From Bactericera cockerelli (Eukaryota > Arthropoda > Insecta > Hemiptera > Triozidae): DNA of 64,000 bases. How positions within the stretch are numbered: the first letter of the stretch is position 1; each line of letters starts with the position of its first letter. Below, piece after piece: positions 1 through 12,021 of the stretch. The DNA lies in the NCBI GenBank assembly GCA_024516035.1, contig CM044959.1, forward strand, positions 31,234,189-31,298,188, written 5' to 3'. Both the position numbers and the translations under genes were made by a program. The notes beneath the pieces are model-generated. The model ran no database searches and was not told the DNA's origin. It saw nothing but the letters and a program-made list of their open reading frames with translations.

Positions 1-1380
1 CCATCATACAAAATGCGTAGTATTCGCTTCATTGAACGTATCACTTCGACAGTGATTTTATCTAATTATAAGTGATTAAGACTAATTATTCATAATCCAG
101 AGTGGTGTTAATGGAAGTGGGAACTCCTCTGAGTCATCGCTTACACCGGTCAGTTTTATGAATGAAAACACGATAGCTCCGATTTCAGCGGAAAACCAGG
201 ACGTGGTTTATCTCACATCCCACCCGTGGTCCTGCACCATGAGTGACATGATGAGGGATAGAGCACACATTGCCCTCACAACATTATGATAAATGGAAAT
301 CACATTACGTTATGTTGATAGTGGAATCATTATGCAAAGTAATCGTGCATTCAATGAATGAGAAGGCATTGCATTAAAATGTATGTATTATGTTATTCTG
401 AACGCATCTATAGATTCTAAAGCTATACTATTATCAAGCAAAACGCTAGTTTTGCAACGCCAAGATAAACAAAACGAGCGTGCTATACTTACGCTAAACC
501 GAGTTCGTATGTATTTTCTTTTGTAATTTTGACCTTCTTAAATAAAACTTCTTAATCTTTTTTCTTCATATTCGTGTTTTCCTCGTCGAATAGAAGATGA
601 CTACTTTTTATTTGACCTTTTTCTGACACCCCTAACCGCTTTTACGAGCACCCCCAAAATTAGTAAAAGATTCATGCTTTATTATTTTTTTTTTTTTTTC
701 CGCATTCGACTTACCACGGGCATATGGTTCAAGTTAAAATTATGACATTTTGGTTATGGGTTCTTAATGCTTGCAGCTCGAGGTTTTAACAACAAAAAAA
801 ACTTCCGCGGTCACTCGGCGGCGCTTTGGCGGTATTGCCTGTATCTCAAATGCGGCTGATAATAGAAAGCTGAAACTTTGTATGTTTATTATTTGACCAA
901 TTTACGGCTTTTTTTATTCTGTGTAATTTTTTTATAACTATAACCATTTATGAGTTATAACATTTTTTGTTGATTTTTGACGTTCACCGACTTTTCTTCA
1001 CGTAATCACATGTATCGCTATTAAGGCTTTATTCTATCGAGCTGAAACTTTCAGAACATATTCCTGAGTCTTGTCAGATGATTCCTCGTCAGAATAGCCG
1101 TCTTCAAAAAATGTACGGTTTTTGAGTTATAAGCTCCTTAAGTCATTGGTAGCGCACAATATAATTTCGATTAGAGTACCTATGTTCTCCGAGTATCAGA
1201 GCTCAGGGATTCCTCAAATGAAATATACGTAATGGCTGTGTTTGCTGCCTTTCTTATATTTTTTCTTTTTAATGTATTTTTCTTCGTCTAGCTTTTTTTA
1301 AAGATATGAGTGAGATTATTCAATAAAATATCTAATATCTCTAACAATATCATATTGAAAATACCTACTTGATCTAATGC
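1..1380. other. No gene seen; AT-rich, probable old repeat
   Basis: I see no exon, RNA gene or classified repeat here. The stretch 760-1150 has a more balanced composition and twice carries the phrase GAGTTATAA (about 951 and 1114), which gives it the look of a decayed transposon. I could not assign it to a family. Confidence 0.35.
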
Positions 1381-1987
1381 ACATAATAATGGCTACGTAT
1401 GAGTTCGGTGCGGAAAATAAAAAAATGTATGAGTTCGGTGCCGCCTAAAAAAGGTCATGTATGAATTCGGTGCCGCCTAAAAAAGGTCATGTATGAATTC
1501 GGTGCCCTGGTACTTGCCCTGATGATCAGGTAATTATAGTATTTTTTTCCTTATAGGCATGGCCTTCAATATATTTTACCTAACCCTACTATAAACCCAA
1601 GGCATGGCCTTCATTGTATTTTACCTAACCCTACTATTAACCCTAGGCATGGCCTTCATTGTATTTTACCTAACTCTACTATAGACCCAAGGCATGGCCT
1701 TCATTGTATTTTACCTAACCCTACTATTAACCCTAGGCATGGCCTTCAAGGAGGAAATGGACAGCCTTGCTGAATGTAACTGTCTACAACATAATCTACT
1801 AACTTAATAACAGCAGGATGGCTGTTAACAAACAACAGAGAACATTATAAAAAAACAATCAATTTATAAGTCATTAGGACCGCACCGAACTCATACATCA
1901 CCTTTTTTCGGCGGCACCGAATTCATACATGCGAAAAAGGTGCGGGTAATCTTCGCACCGAACTCACCTATTGCCATAATAATTATG
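1381..1987. mobile_element. Foldback-type element with repeat-built inverted ends
   Basis: The left end carries four copies, spaced 30-32 bp, of GTATGARTTCGGTGC (near 1398, 1428, 1460, 1492). Some are followed by CGCCTAAAAAAGGT. The right end (about 1880-1975) carries the same motif in inverted orientation three times, and its outermost flanks are also loosely inverted (TAATGGC / GCCATAA). The middle is a 45-bp tandem array. Inverted ends made of short direct subrepeats around a tandem array are the organisation of foldback elements. There is no ORF, so it would be non-autonomous. Exact ends and target duplication are not clear. Confidence 0.6.
1555..1749. repeat. 45-bp tandem repeat, about 4.3 units
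   Basis: Units begin with AGGCATGGCCTTCA at 1555, 1600, 1645, 1690 and 1735, a constant 45-bp period. Units two and four resemble each other most, as do one and three, in the CTATAAACCCA versus CTATTAACCCT ending. This suggests growth by duplication of a two-unit block. The array forms the core of the surrounding foldback element. Confidence 0.9.
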
Positions 1988-2089
1988 TATGATTTTATTT
2001 GTGGTGAAGCACAAGGCCTCTTCACAATTTTTTGTGGGTAGCGCTGCATTACTAAGAGCCTCCTTCACATTTCGAATTATTCTATTACA

Positions 2090-2285
2090 TTAATTTCTTT
2101 TTACTCTGGTAATGCCGCCACTGGTCGTTACTCATACAAGTAACTACACATTTTTCCTCACGAGGTATCAGTGGACCACGAACATCCAAGTACAGAGCAG
2201 AAAAATTCCTGCCCCGCTGGGAATCGAACCCAGGTCACCATGTGTGCAATGCCTAGCGCGCTAACTCACTCTGCCACGGTGACTA
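2090..2285 (-). mobile_element. tRNA-headed SINE (Ala-like head)
   Basis: Read on the minus strand, 2284-2210 folds like a decayed tRNA. It has a box A-like GTGGCAGAGTGAGTTAGCGC, a TGC (Ala-like) anticodon region and a good box B, GGTTCGATTCC. Downstream it continues with a non-tRNA body that includes GGAATTTTTCTG. The acceptor stem does not pair, so this is a tRNA-derived SINE or pseudogene and not a functional tRNA. The 3' limit is approximate. Confidence 0.6.
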
Positions 2286-3256
2286 CTAAATGTACATAAT
2301 ATAATTTGTAATGTATGAAAAACTAAAACAATTAGGTATAGAGTACTCCATTAAAATAATGTACGATGTACGAGGCTATAAAAAAAAACACACACAACGA
2401 GTATTTACTTGTTAAAGTCATCTTAAGTTTTAGTATTTTGAAAATATGTAGGCCTGCAAGCCGAGATTCGGCGATTTGAGTTTTGTTTGACAATATCGCA
2501 TCAACCATACGGAAAATTCAGATCCTCGGAGAATTGAGATCCTCCCTAAGCAATCTAAGCATGCATACATAACACACATACATAACGGGAATAGTTAATG
2601 TAAAAACAATTTCACGAAATTTCGTTGTTACGCATTTGATTTCTGAGAATTACCGATCCATAAAAATGCTTGACTTTACATAACTAAACATAAGAGAAGG
2701 GTAAAAAAATCATAAAAGATTATTCCAATCGGTATCTATGTATAGTACCTACTTTTTTGCGAAAAAACCAAAAGAGAACTGGTTTTCTTTTGTTGTTTCA
2801 TTGACCGATGATACTATAGTATATCCATTTCATTATGATAGTTGAGAATCATCACGACAAAATACGAGAACCAATCAGATTCCAGAATATCTTACAATGT
2901 TGCAGTCCTAAAAATATCTATTTTCAGTACACTCTCTCACTCGTTGCGATTAAAAGGAGCTCTACTATACAAAGGTCGGAAGGGTACGTTTGGTGCAGGT
3001 AATATTTAAAAGTTTTCGCAAATGTTTGACTTGGTTCACAGTGCATGGATTACATAATAAATATAATATTTACTTCTTCATTTTTCTTTTGTTTATATTT
3101 AGATTGTTTTATAAACATGTAGCTACCTACTACCTAAATAATTAATCTGGTTATGATCAGTAGATCAGTCAGTTCTCACTTGTATTTGATATGAGGATTG
3201 GGCTAATAGCTTTATCCCTCTTATGGAGTAGGAAAATCATTTTTGTACGTATTATC
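2286..3256. other. No gene seen
   Basis: AT-rich sequence with no recognised exon, RNA gene or repeat. Confidence 0.4.
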
Positions 3257-3392
3257 TTTCTTCTTCTTCTTCTTCTTTTACTCTGTCTTATCCCGCTCAA
3301 GCAGGGTCGACGTTGTTCAACCTCATGGTTGAGGTTGATTGGTTTTGGCACATTTTTTTACGGCTGGATGCCTTTCCTAACGTCAACCATTA
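3257..3392 (-). mobile_element. Retroelement 3' tail with (GAA)n end, copy 1
   Basis: On the minus strand this runs from GTTGACGTTAGGAAAGGCAT through the CCAGCCGTAAAAA motif and ends in (GAA)n. A second copy lies at 13608-13733 in the opposite orientation. The phrase GGAAGGGCATCCAGCCGTAAAA is a common 3' tail of invertebrate LINE/SINE elements. Only the tail is present, as expected of a strongly 5'-truncated insertion. Confidence 0.6.
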
Positions 3393-4010
3393 TCTTTATT
3401 TAAAAAAAAGATGTAGTTTGGTTTTATTATTAATTTATAGGTAAATGAAAAAATAGTAGTCAAACCTATTAGGAAAAATACACATGAATCACTTCGGTGA
3501 AAATCAATGGTTGGGGAAATACACGCAAAATCATGCTGGTATTATTTAGTATTTTAATAATAAAAATCACAATAAAAATCATCATACCTATATGTACTGC
3601 ATCACATAATATTATTACCTAGGTACTTGGTTATCGATCAGAAATTTATGATTTTGAATGTTTGAATCTACATAATATGTAGATACATATATATTGTATC
3701 AACCTTAAGGTTGAAAGAAAATGTACAAGGAAGTATTGTGCAATGCACCTTCCTGCACTTAAGATTCTTTACTTCTGTAGTCTTTGCAGTTTTGGCAACC
3801 CTGCCTACGATTTTAATAAGTCATAGCTATCATAATGAAAGGGATATACTATAGTTGAGTTATTTAGGGTGAACGTGTGATATTCAAAACAATATTGATA
3901 AATCATAAGAGAGTGTACCTACTCTTTCTATTTTAAAGAATTTGCTTCATGCGTGTACAGCTGTACACTGTACATAATTTTTAAAAGTATTTGATTTCCG
4001 AATTCATGCA

Positions 4011-4290
4011 ATTTTTTACTTTCCTTATCCTATAATATACATTCCTTATTGTCGAAAATTTGGTCTACCCTATATTTCACATTTCTGGACGAATCATAGC
4101 CTCAGGATACCATAAAAATTGTTTTCGTCCATTGGTCCGTGCGTCCGCCTGTCTGTGAACGAGATATCTCGAGAACGGTACAACCTAGAGACTTAAAATT
4201 TGGTATGGAAGTTGATTTTATATACCACACGAATCTTTTAGTGGCAGAAGCTGACTTCTTTTCAACTGATAAGAAAAGTGTGGTGGTGTC
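4011..4290 (+). mobile_element. Unclassified interspersed element, copy A
   Basis: It starts near ACTTTCCTTATCCTATAAT and holds the phrase CCATTGGTCCGTG, then an ACGAGATATCTCGAGAACGG stretch. The same start and the CCATTGGTCCGTG phrase occur at 10140-10275, where the far end carries GGATAAGGAAAG, the inverse of the start. I infer a shared non-autonomous family; the class is unknown. Confidence 0.4.
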
Positions 4291-4824
4291 ACACCAGTTT
4301 ATTCTCTTTTTAATTAGTTGTTTTGTAATGCGTTTTCGAACGACTTACCCACTTTGGTAATATTTTGCCGAAATTAAAAAAAAAAAAATAAAATAAGAAC
4401 CGATTGTCCTGAATATCCATACTATCGGATTCCCCATTAATACATGAGGAAAAATTATCACTCAATTTCCGTAACCCACTGGCAGGATAGGCCAACCATG
4501 GACCAAAAATCCTAAGGAACAACTAGAAAGAAGAAACCCGGTGTAATAAGCTTAAAGGAAAAAATTAAAGGTGCAATATTTTAGATATATTATACCGAAG
4601 AATAGAGATGATGAGAAAAGAAAAGTTTAAGACACCAATATTTCCAAGGATATAGTTAGTTCTAACTTGGTGCTCGTGTGAAGTTATAGAAAATTGCAAA
4701 AAATGTAACCTACCAAAAATATCTGATATCCCCCAAAAATACACTTCGTGTGCAAAAGACGCCAAGAAAATTAGAATCCTTCAAATATAATTAATTACCT
4801 TAAAATATTTCTAAAAAGGAACTG

Positions 4825-5155
4825 ATATCAAATGAATGCCAAGTTCTCCTAAACTGGAAATCATTTGCCCAGAAAGAAGTCTCAAGCACAGAAATCAAAC
4901 TGAGGATTGGACATGACATTTCCCATTAATCTACGATTTACCAACGCTAAAAGTTAACATTAAAAATCTTGGCAAGTTGAAAGCATTTTTTTAATTTTTG
5001 AAACTTGCCAAGATTTTTAATGTTAACTTTTAGCGTTGGTAAATCGTAGATTAATGGGAAATGTCATGTCCAATCCTCAGTTTGATTTCTGTGCTTGAGA
5101 CTTCTTTCTGGGCAAATGATTTCCAGTTTAGGAGAACTTGGCATTCATTTGATAT
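4825..5155. repeat. Perfect 154-bp inverted repeat (palindrome)
   Basis: The left arm 4825-4978 and the right arm 5002-5155 are exact reverse complements by my reading, separated by a 23-bp AT-rich spacer (4979-5001). There is no coding potential. A transcript would fold into a very long hairpin. It is either a young foldback/MITE structure or an assembly or replication artefact. Confidence 0.9.
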
Positions 5156-5176
5156 TTTATATTCATCTGATATTCA

Positions 5177-5652
5177 TCTGAATATTTTTTTTGTCAAATG
5201 CACGTATCACTCCAAAAAATCGAGTTGAAAAACTTTGGATAACCGCGTGTGTCCTTTCAACATTTTCCCTCTCTAATTCTGATCCCCTCACACATACCAC
5301 TTTGTGTTTAAAAAAAGGAATGCCAAGAAAAAAATTCCAACAAATGACTTTATCTTTAGCATTTTTTATTTGTTATTACCTTGTTACTTGAATGGACCTC
5401 GTAATAAATGTCTGGCTTACAAAAGTTACAACGAAACTGAACATAATGTTTGCTGTCAAGAAGTGAAAAGAAACAATTAATTAAGTCTAAAAAATGTAGC
5501 TGGCCAAAAAAAAAAAAAAAAATAGCTGAATGCATTTGATACCTAATACGCAATAAAGACTCTTACACACGGTTGTCAAAAGTTCTTTCACTTCGATTTT
5601 TCAACTCGATTTTTTGGAGTGATACGTGCATTTGACAAAAAAAATATTCAGA
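5177..5652. repeat. 56-bp perfect inverted repeat with 364-bp loop
   Basis: Arms 5177-5232 and 5597-5652 are exact reverse complements and include CACGTATCACTCC. The unit begins about 20 bp to the right of the 154-bp palindrome. Further right, a mariner-like terminal word (GTAACACCCTGTATA, 6012-6026) closes the region. The whole of about 4820-6026 may be one composite element. Confidence 0.75.
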
Positions 5653-6032
5653 GCTTTTTTGTAGAAAAAAACATTTACAATAAAGTGGCTTAAATTTTAT
5701 TTCACTACTTTTATTATACAAAAAGATATGGCGGTTTTCTTTGCAGCTTGACCCCATACAGCCGACCCTGAAAATGTCACCGAAATGCAAGTTATGTGGG
5801 AATAATAGGAGCATAATATAAGGTAAGTTCACAAAATTTTGTTAAGATAGCTCTTGTATTTCAAGAGTTATAGTAAAAAAAACACTTTTATTTTTTTAAC
5901 TTTCACAGCTCCTGGAAGGGAGAGGAAGCATTTTTCGGGATTTTTTTAGAGAACGAACCCCCCCTAAAATGACCCCAAAAACACGCACATTTTCTATCTG
6001 ACAGTAATTTAGTAACACCCTGTATATTAAGA

Positions 6033-6255
6033 CTAGGGGGCTGTCGCCCGCTTTGCGGGCCGAGGCATAGCCGTGAAAGCAAAAAATCCTTTTTCGCCAC
6101 TGGCAGGTGTTGTAGTGGGAGTTTCGAAAAATCCCGTCTTGTTGCACATCTAGACTATAAGACAAAGCTACCTACCAAATTTCAGCTCGCTAGGTATTAC
6201 GGTTTGGGCTGTATAGCGATGATCACTCAGTGACTTTGACATTTATACATTAAGA
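6033..6255 (-). mobile_element. Non-autonomous Helitron, 223 bp
   Basis: On the minus strand it begins TCTTAATGTATAAATGTCAA and ends with a GC-rich hairpin (GCCCGCAAAGCGGGC), then GACAGCCCCCTAG. A 5' TC, a hairpin shortly before a 3' CTAG, no terminal inverted repeats, and insertion between A and T (A on the 5' side, T on the 3' side) are the Helitron hallmarks. It has no Rep/helicase ORF, so it would have been mobilised in trans. A close relative in the other orientation is at 10290-10520. Confidence 0.9.
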
Positions 6256-9200
6256 TTGTGTAATGTGGTGGGACGCCAGGCGTTTCACGGGTTAAGATCG
6301 TGAAGTCCATAAATAACGCCAAGGCTCATAAAATTTTCAGTTCATAAACACACATTAGAATTTTTGGCGGCCTCAATTTAGAGCTCAAGGTCAAATCGGG
6401 AAATTTGCGAAGATTTCAGCAAGCATTCACGTCATCTTCTTCTATATGAATAAAGATATTTATGTAGTGTGATATAATGTCCATGGGGGTGGAAAGCCTC
6501 ATGGAGGTTGCGGCCTCTTAGTTATTCAGTGGTAATGTCTTGAGTTCCTTTGATCCGTTACCTTACACTCTGCCGTTCTGACTCTTTCTTTGTATAGGCG
6601 TTTTTCACACCTCGATTTCACAGGTGTTTGATTTGATATAGTTGATTTCACCGAAAGAAAAGATGTGATTCAAAAAGCAAAAATAAATGTCCCTACATTT
6701 AGTTTTTCTTTTTACCTCTATCTATGCATATGAGGCGGGCAAATTTAGTAAAGACAAAACTTCATGGTTCTTCAAAGAACTGCTCTAAGTTTCACACATG
6801 AGAAAAAAAGAGCTCTGTACTGATTCCACTAGAGCCAAATTGTTACTTTCTATGGTTAACTCCAGTGGAACGTACTATAGGACCTCATCTTCCACCCAAT
6901 CAACAAAAATAGTTGAAATTAATATTCATTGAGAAAAACATTCACTTGGTGTACTAATTGCAAAAGCTAATCAACGATTTAATTTTGAGATAGTATGGAA
7001 ACTTCAGGATCACACAGATTCTCAAGTAATGCTATGCCTCCTCAAACTGCACAGAATTCAGAAATCCCTCTTCGAGCTATACGTACAGAGAAAAAGTCAT
7101 TAAGAGCTCTGTGAACAGATAACCGAAAACATGAAACACTCACAAGCCAATATGCACAATTTGTTCCCACCTAATTAAAAACTCGAAAGAAAAGAATAGT
7201 GCTCGAAATACATTAAGCACAAGGTTTGTGTATGTTTCGCTCAACGCTCAATACCTGTGGAAAGAACAATATTAGGCGTCTAATTGTGTACTTAATACTG
7301 TTTACATTAATGTTCTAGCGTAAATTGTTGATGGACTAAAATATAAACAACATTCTCAACCGCTTTCCTACCTTGATAAATGTTCAAATTGTTTGGCCTA
7401 GCCTAGGAAGCTAACAAAGTGGAATACGTATAGTTGTCTCACGTTAAGCATGGAGTGTGTCTTATTAAGTGCTTGAAAATCTCAGTCCATTTATTCTGAC
7501 TCGTTAGAGGATTGCTGAGTGAGATTAACTACATGCAAGACCAACAAACGGAATTTTAATCAAGTACATGATAGACTGTTAGACACATTTTATTGGTCTG
7601 AGTTGTCTAAGCGCTTTCGTATCCTGTCTGTTGTACATGTCTGGATTTGTTCTGTTCCACTCTCCCTATCGGAGAAAACTATCAAAAATCCAACTATGGC
7701 TGATCCACCGTTTCTTCTATCGCATTGTCAGCCTTTCTTTGTTGATTGTAAATTCAATTGCGAAGTACAAGGAGGTGTCTAGTAGCTAAAAATTATATCA
7801 GATTAAAACCGAAAATAAATCAATCAGGAACAGTTCTGTGATCTCTGGAGAAAAACATAACCAACGTCAAAACCCACCACTGCAATTCTGTTGTTCATAA
7901 AAAGTGCCACACCAACATGAAGAGAAAATGTTACAAATGGTAAGGCCTACACAATACCAACCCCCCATCGCGTATGCACTTGTCATGAACATTAAGGAGA
8001 GATAGGGTTTCCTGGCAAGTAGTAAAATTGATTGCGAAATAAAACCCAAGTAAGAAATAAATTTCATTGCGAAAAACATTCCATACCCTGTGGGTTTGAA
8101 TGCCTATTTTTATTAGATTAAACTGGGTACCTACCAAGAAAACTAAACACTTGCCAAATCAACAAATTAACGCTGACTTTCTAACTTGTCTTCCTTGTGC
8201 CTGATTTACATGATTTTATTGGTATATATTTCCTTTTAGGAAGAAAGAGTTGGCTCTTGTTGCATAATTTAAAGCAACATACATTGATAATGGGTTCTAC
8301 ATTTCTATGAAATGGTTCAACTACATAAGTCTCTTGAGTTCTCTGACATCATTAGGTTTCCTGGTTCTGAGAATAAATGTATGTTTTTATTAAGAGTTAC
8401 TTAAATGAGTGTCCAGATTAAGTACAATTCATTAGTTATTTGATACTTATGATTTGTTAGATATTTTCTTTAATAAAATCAACTACACGGACACTAAGGA
8501 CAGTATTGTAACTATCCTCACTTTTCTTGGCTCCAAGCAGGTAGTAAAAATCTCACTCTTTCTCCCATACAACCATACATGGCCGGCTATGCTGAATAAT
8601 ATGCATGTCTACATATATGTGTCTGATAGAGCTGAAGTTGAAAAGTATGAAGTCAGGTAAAATATCCACTATGAGTAATGAGTATTAATGTAAAAAAATT
8701 GTTTTTTTTTTGTCTTCGGGATTTTTGGGTTTTTTGTCAGGGTGTTGTAAATAAAATAATGTTGATAACAATCAGGGTAAAGGATCATGAGCGCACGTCA
8801 GTGAATTGGTGAGTTTCTATGAAACTGTTGGTGATGTGCTTTAAACTAATTTTATAGATAAATCATTTCATTGGTAAGCGTTAGAAGAAAATTTCTTCTA
8901 TTTAAACAAACTCGGCAAAAAAACAAAATGTTGAGAAGTTTACTTTGCTGGTTCCAGTAGGATGTTTGGTTACTACAACATAATTATAATTTATTTACTT
9001 AGCTTATCCTGTCCTAGAGAGATGAAAAGTAATGTAGGGTCCTCAGATCCTAAATCTTAAGTCGCAACCTACGTTATATTTTGGGTTTCTTTATTTACCA
9101 AGATAATAAAGATAAGTTACCAGATAAATTTCATTAATGCGATCAAAATTGAAAATAAATGTAATGCCACTTGAGTATTTACTTTAAGTGTTTATAAGGA

Positions 9201-9567
9201 CTTCTCCAAATCACGCAATTCAAATTTAAATAAACAATTTAAAAGCATGTAATTTATGACAGCAAGTGGGCCAGTTGCAAACGAAATTCTCTTTGTAAAG
9301 CGCCGATTAAATATAGAGAGTGGTTGTTCTTTGCTAAGGTGCGGAATGGACTAATGACACGAAGTACCTATGGAGTTAAAATTGGTAGTGCACCACACTA
9401 AATAAGATACTAACTAATTACTAATTTTTACATGGTCTAGTGGTCTACTGAAGGTATGGTGTAGGTAATGACCATGACCACGACTCTATAAAAAGGTTGG
9501 TTGGTATAGGAGTTGATGAATTAAACTTCACTGTAATATTTTGGTTACAAAAATAAAATGAACTTTC
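6256..9567. other. No gene seen (3.3 kb)
   Basis: No exon, RNA gene or classified repeat could be supported. Short open frames (for example 7519-7782) have no recognisable domain and no splice context. Confidence 0.4.
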
Positions 9568-9765
9568 TTTTTTTTTTTTTTTTTAAGCTTTATTAGGAGG
9601 ACAAACAGGCAACAGTATAAAATTAAGAAAAGAAAGAAAATAACAAACAAACAAATGACAAAATAAATAAGTAAAAACAAAAAATAACAATAATGTCCTA
9701 CCTAAAGGGCGGGGTTATTGCCTGTGGCAATCTCTTCCACTCAACCCTTAGCGACTACTCGCTAT
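9568..9765 (-). mobile_element. LINE 3' end with polyadenylation signal and poly(A)
   Basis: On the minus strand the sequence passes through GGCAATAACCCCGCCCTTTA, an A/T-rich 3' UTR and AATAAAGCTT, then a run of A (plus-strand T run 9568-9584). A second copy sharing the GCAATAAC...CTTTAGGTAGGACATTA block is at 33138-33310. This is a 5'-truncated non-LTR retrotransposon tail; the clade cannot be told from the tail alone. Confidence 0.6.
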
Positions 9766-10139
9766 ACGCAATAGCACCCAAAAAGGCCAAAAAGACAATA
9801 TCAATTAATCATGCATCAGCCCCAAGAGTTAAGAACAGCATGAGTCTCGACATAATATTTCACAATCTAATGATTCCTTGTACCATTAACTTTGAAAATA
9901 TTGCATGTGAAACCGTACATCTGCAAAAGTTGGGAATTTGTTAGAATTAATCGAGCGAAAAAAATAAGATTTCCAGCCATTCCTAAAACTTATCACTTCA
10001 GTCGTTCCGAAGGATTTATCCAAGCATCCTGCAGGAGTCTGAGTTTTCACTACTTAAGTTTTTTTTATGAAGAATCCACCTCTTAATGGTTTTTCTTTTC
10101 TAACGCATTCTATACTTTCTAGTATAGCTTTCGAGTATA

Positions 10140-10915
10140 GTTTTTTACTATTCTTATCCTATAATCAGGAAAGTAATGAAATCCCCCAAAAATTTTGATA
10201 GTCATTTTTCAGTTCCAAAACACGATTCACTGTCCCCAGAGTATAAATCCAAAGTTTCAGCCATTGGTCCGTGTGAGTTTGACTTCAAATCTTAATATAT
10301 AAATGTCAAAGTCACTGACTGACTGACTGATCATCGCTCTACAGCCCAAACCGTAAGTCCTAGGAAGCTGAAATTTGGTAGGTAGCTTTGTCTTATAGTC
10401 TAGATGTGCAATAAGACGGGATTTTTCGAAATTCCCACTACAACACCTGCCATAGGCGGAAAAGGATTTTTTGCTTGCACGGCCATGCCTCGGCCCGCAA
10501 AGCGGGCGACAGCCCGCTAGTTTGGTATATTATAGACCTCCTTCATGGAGAGGACGCGACACGAATTTTTTGATGAAATCGGTAATGGCGGAGTTTGACG
10601 AAACGATAAAGATACGAAAAAATTATAAGAATAACTTTTTCTTACAATAAAAAAATATAATAGGGGTATATTCCCATCATTATTTTGATATCTTAAACTT
10701 TTTGGACCTCGGCCCCAATATACCGGTATTTTGGGGGACCTACTTTGACTAACTTTTTATTATTCATTCTAGATGGGGGTTGTGACACATCAAATCCAAT
10801 GATTTAGGTGCTGATTACGAATTTGGCATTAGTTTTTTCGCTATCTGTTACCGTTGAGTTACCAGTGACAGAATTCGATTTATTTTCGGAGGATAAGGAA
10901 AGTCGTGTGGTTTAA
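10140..10915 (+). mobile_element. Unclassified element, copy B, split by a Helitron
   Basis: It starts near ACTATTCTTATCCTATAAT and ends with GGATAAGGAAAG. The two ends form a short inverted repeat, CTTATCC/GGATAAG. It shares its first part with the element at 4011-4290. The Helitron 10290-10520 interrupts it, so the Helitron is younger. A long T run follows at about 10920-10943. Confidence 0.4.
10290..10520 (+). mobile_element. Non-autonomous Helitron, 231 bp
   Basis: It begins TCTTAATATATAAATGTCAA and includes a short GACT repeat just inside. It ends with the hairpin GCCCGCAAAGCGGGC followed by GACAGCCCGCTAG. The flanks are A at 10289 and T at 10521, the AT target expected for Helitrons. 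It aligns over its whole length with the minus-strand copy at 6033-6255, differing by scattered substitutions and small indels. There is no ORF. Confidence 0.92.
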
Positions 10916-10945
10916 CCAGATTTTTTTTTTTTTTTTTTTTTTTGG

Positions 10946-11644
10946 GGAATGTGTATTTTTAAATACCTCAAAAGACAAGTTTTAAGTAGGTATGTAGGTT
11001 GAATGGGGTTGTCGGTTGTACGATCAATGATCGGCTTATTTCCGTATGGTGAAAAATAATAAATTACTGTAGATAAGATTCATGTACCTATAGGTTTCTA
11101 AAAAACTTCGGTGTTAATAAAATTTCCCAGCCTAAAAAAGTGAAATATGTAACCATATTCAATTTTAAATCCTATATAATTATAGTTATTAATAAAAATA
11201 TAACATGTTTGCACACTCTATAATAAATAAATATATAAAAAATAACATAAAAATTTTACGGATGAAACTTTTTAAAGAACATGAAATTTTTCGAATATAG
11301 TGAACTCCTTCTCTCAGACAGTAAACTTTACTGAAGGTACTGGCGGTGCTATACGGTTGAAAGAAAAGTTTGCAAGTCAATTTACATAAGTGTATCCAAA
11401 AAACTTTCGACCAAGTACAAGTCATCGCACTGAATGTTATGGCTTTAATTAAGCAAATGGTTTGGATGAAAGCTCTCATGGAAATTCACTGGGCGAAAAT
11501 TTGCGAGACAAGCCACAAGACACGAGGGAGTTTGTCTAGGATGCCGGCGAAAGCTGAAGACGCCGCCCTGGCGCTGAGGGGAATAATCTGATAAACGAGC
11601 ATCAGCCGGACGTTTTTTTTTATAGACAAATTGAATCAATATTT
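10946..11644. other. No gene seen
   Basis: AT-rich. Two overlapping open frames (11189-11479 minus, 11370-11591 plus) have no recognisable domains. A GC-richer patch at 11500-11580 is unexplained. Confidence 0.35.
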
Positions 11645-12021
11645 GAATGGGTGAGTAGAAGAACCAGGAATGTCAAAAATCGACTTTTCAGGAAAGCAAA
11701 AATAAGATTTGTCTTATTTTTGCTTTCCTGATGCTAATGAGTATAATAAAATTAAATTTTACATTCCTTGTTATTCGACAAGATTCTCACAACTAGGTAC
11801 TAATACCACTAGCAAAAGTGGTCAGTGATTTTGTTACATTCCTCGTTTTACATCAGATTTTTTTTCCGCTTCCCCCACTTTAAAATCGAAAAAAAATATA
11901 CTTTTAAGGGGTATTTCTCCTTCATATTCACAGAGATGATAGAAAAGAGTACATTCCTTCTAATTCTACGAGGAAAAAAAAATTGATTTTTGACATTCCT
12001 GGTTCTTCTACTCACCCATTC
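11645..12021. mobile_element. Palindromic MITE, 377 bp
   Basis: Terminal inverted repeats of about 38 bp, starting GAATGGGTGAGTAGAAGAAC at the left and ending in the reverse complement at 12021. The flanks ATTT/ATTT suggest a 4-bp target duplication. The interior holds a second perfect hairpin (11688-11731). No transposase is present. Confidence 0.75.

Noticed and set aside
1555..1749. CCTAACCC words in the 45-bp array as a telomeric repeat
   Set aside because: The arthropod telomere unit is TTAGG; here CCTAA occurs once per 45-bp unit, so it is not telomeric.
2210..2284. A functional tRNA-Ala
   Set aside because: The acceptor stem does not pair and the anticodon arm is irregular; a SINE head fits better.
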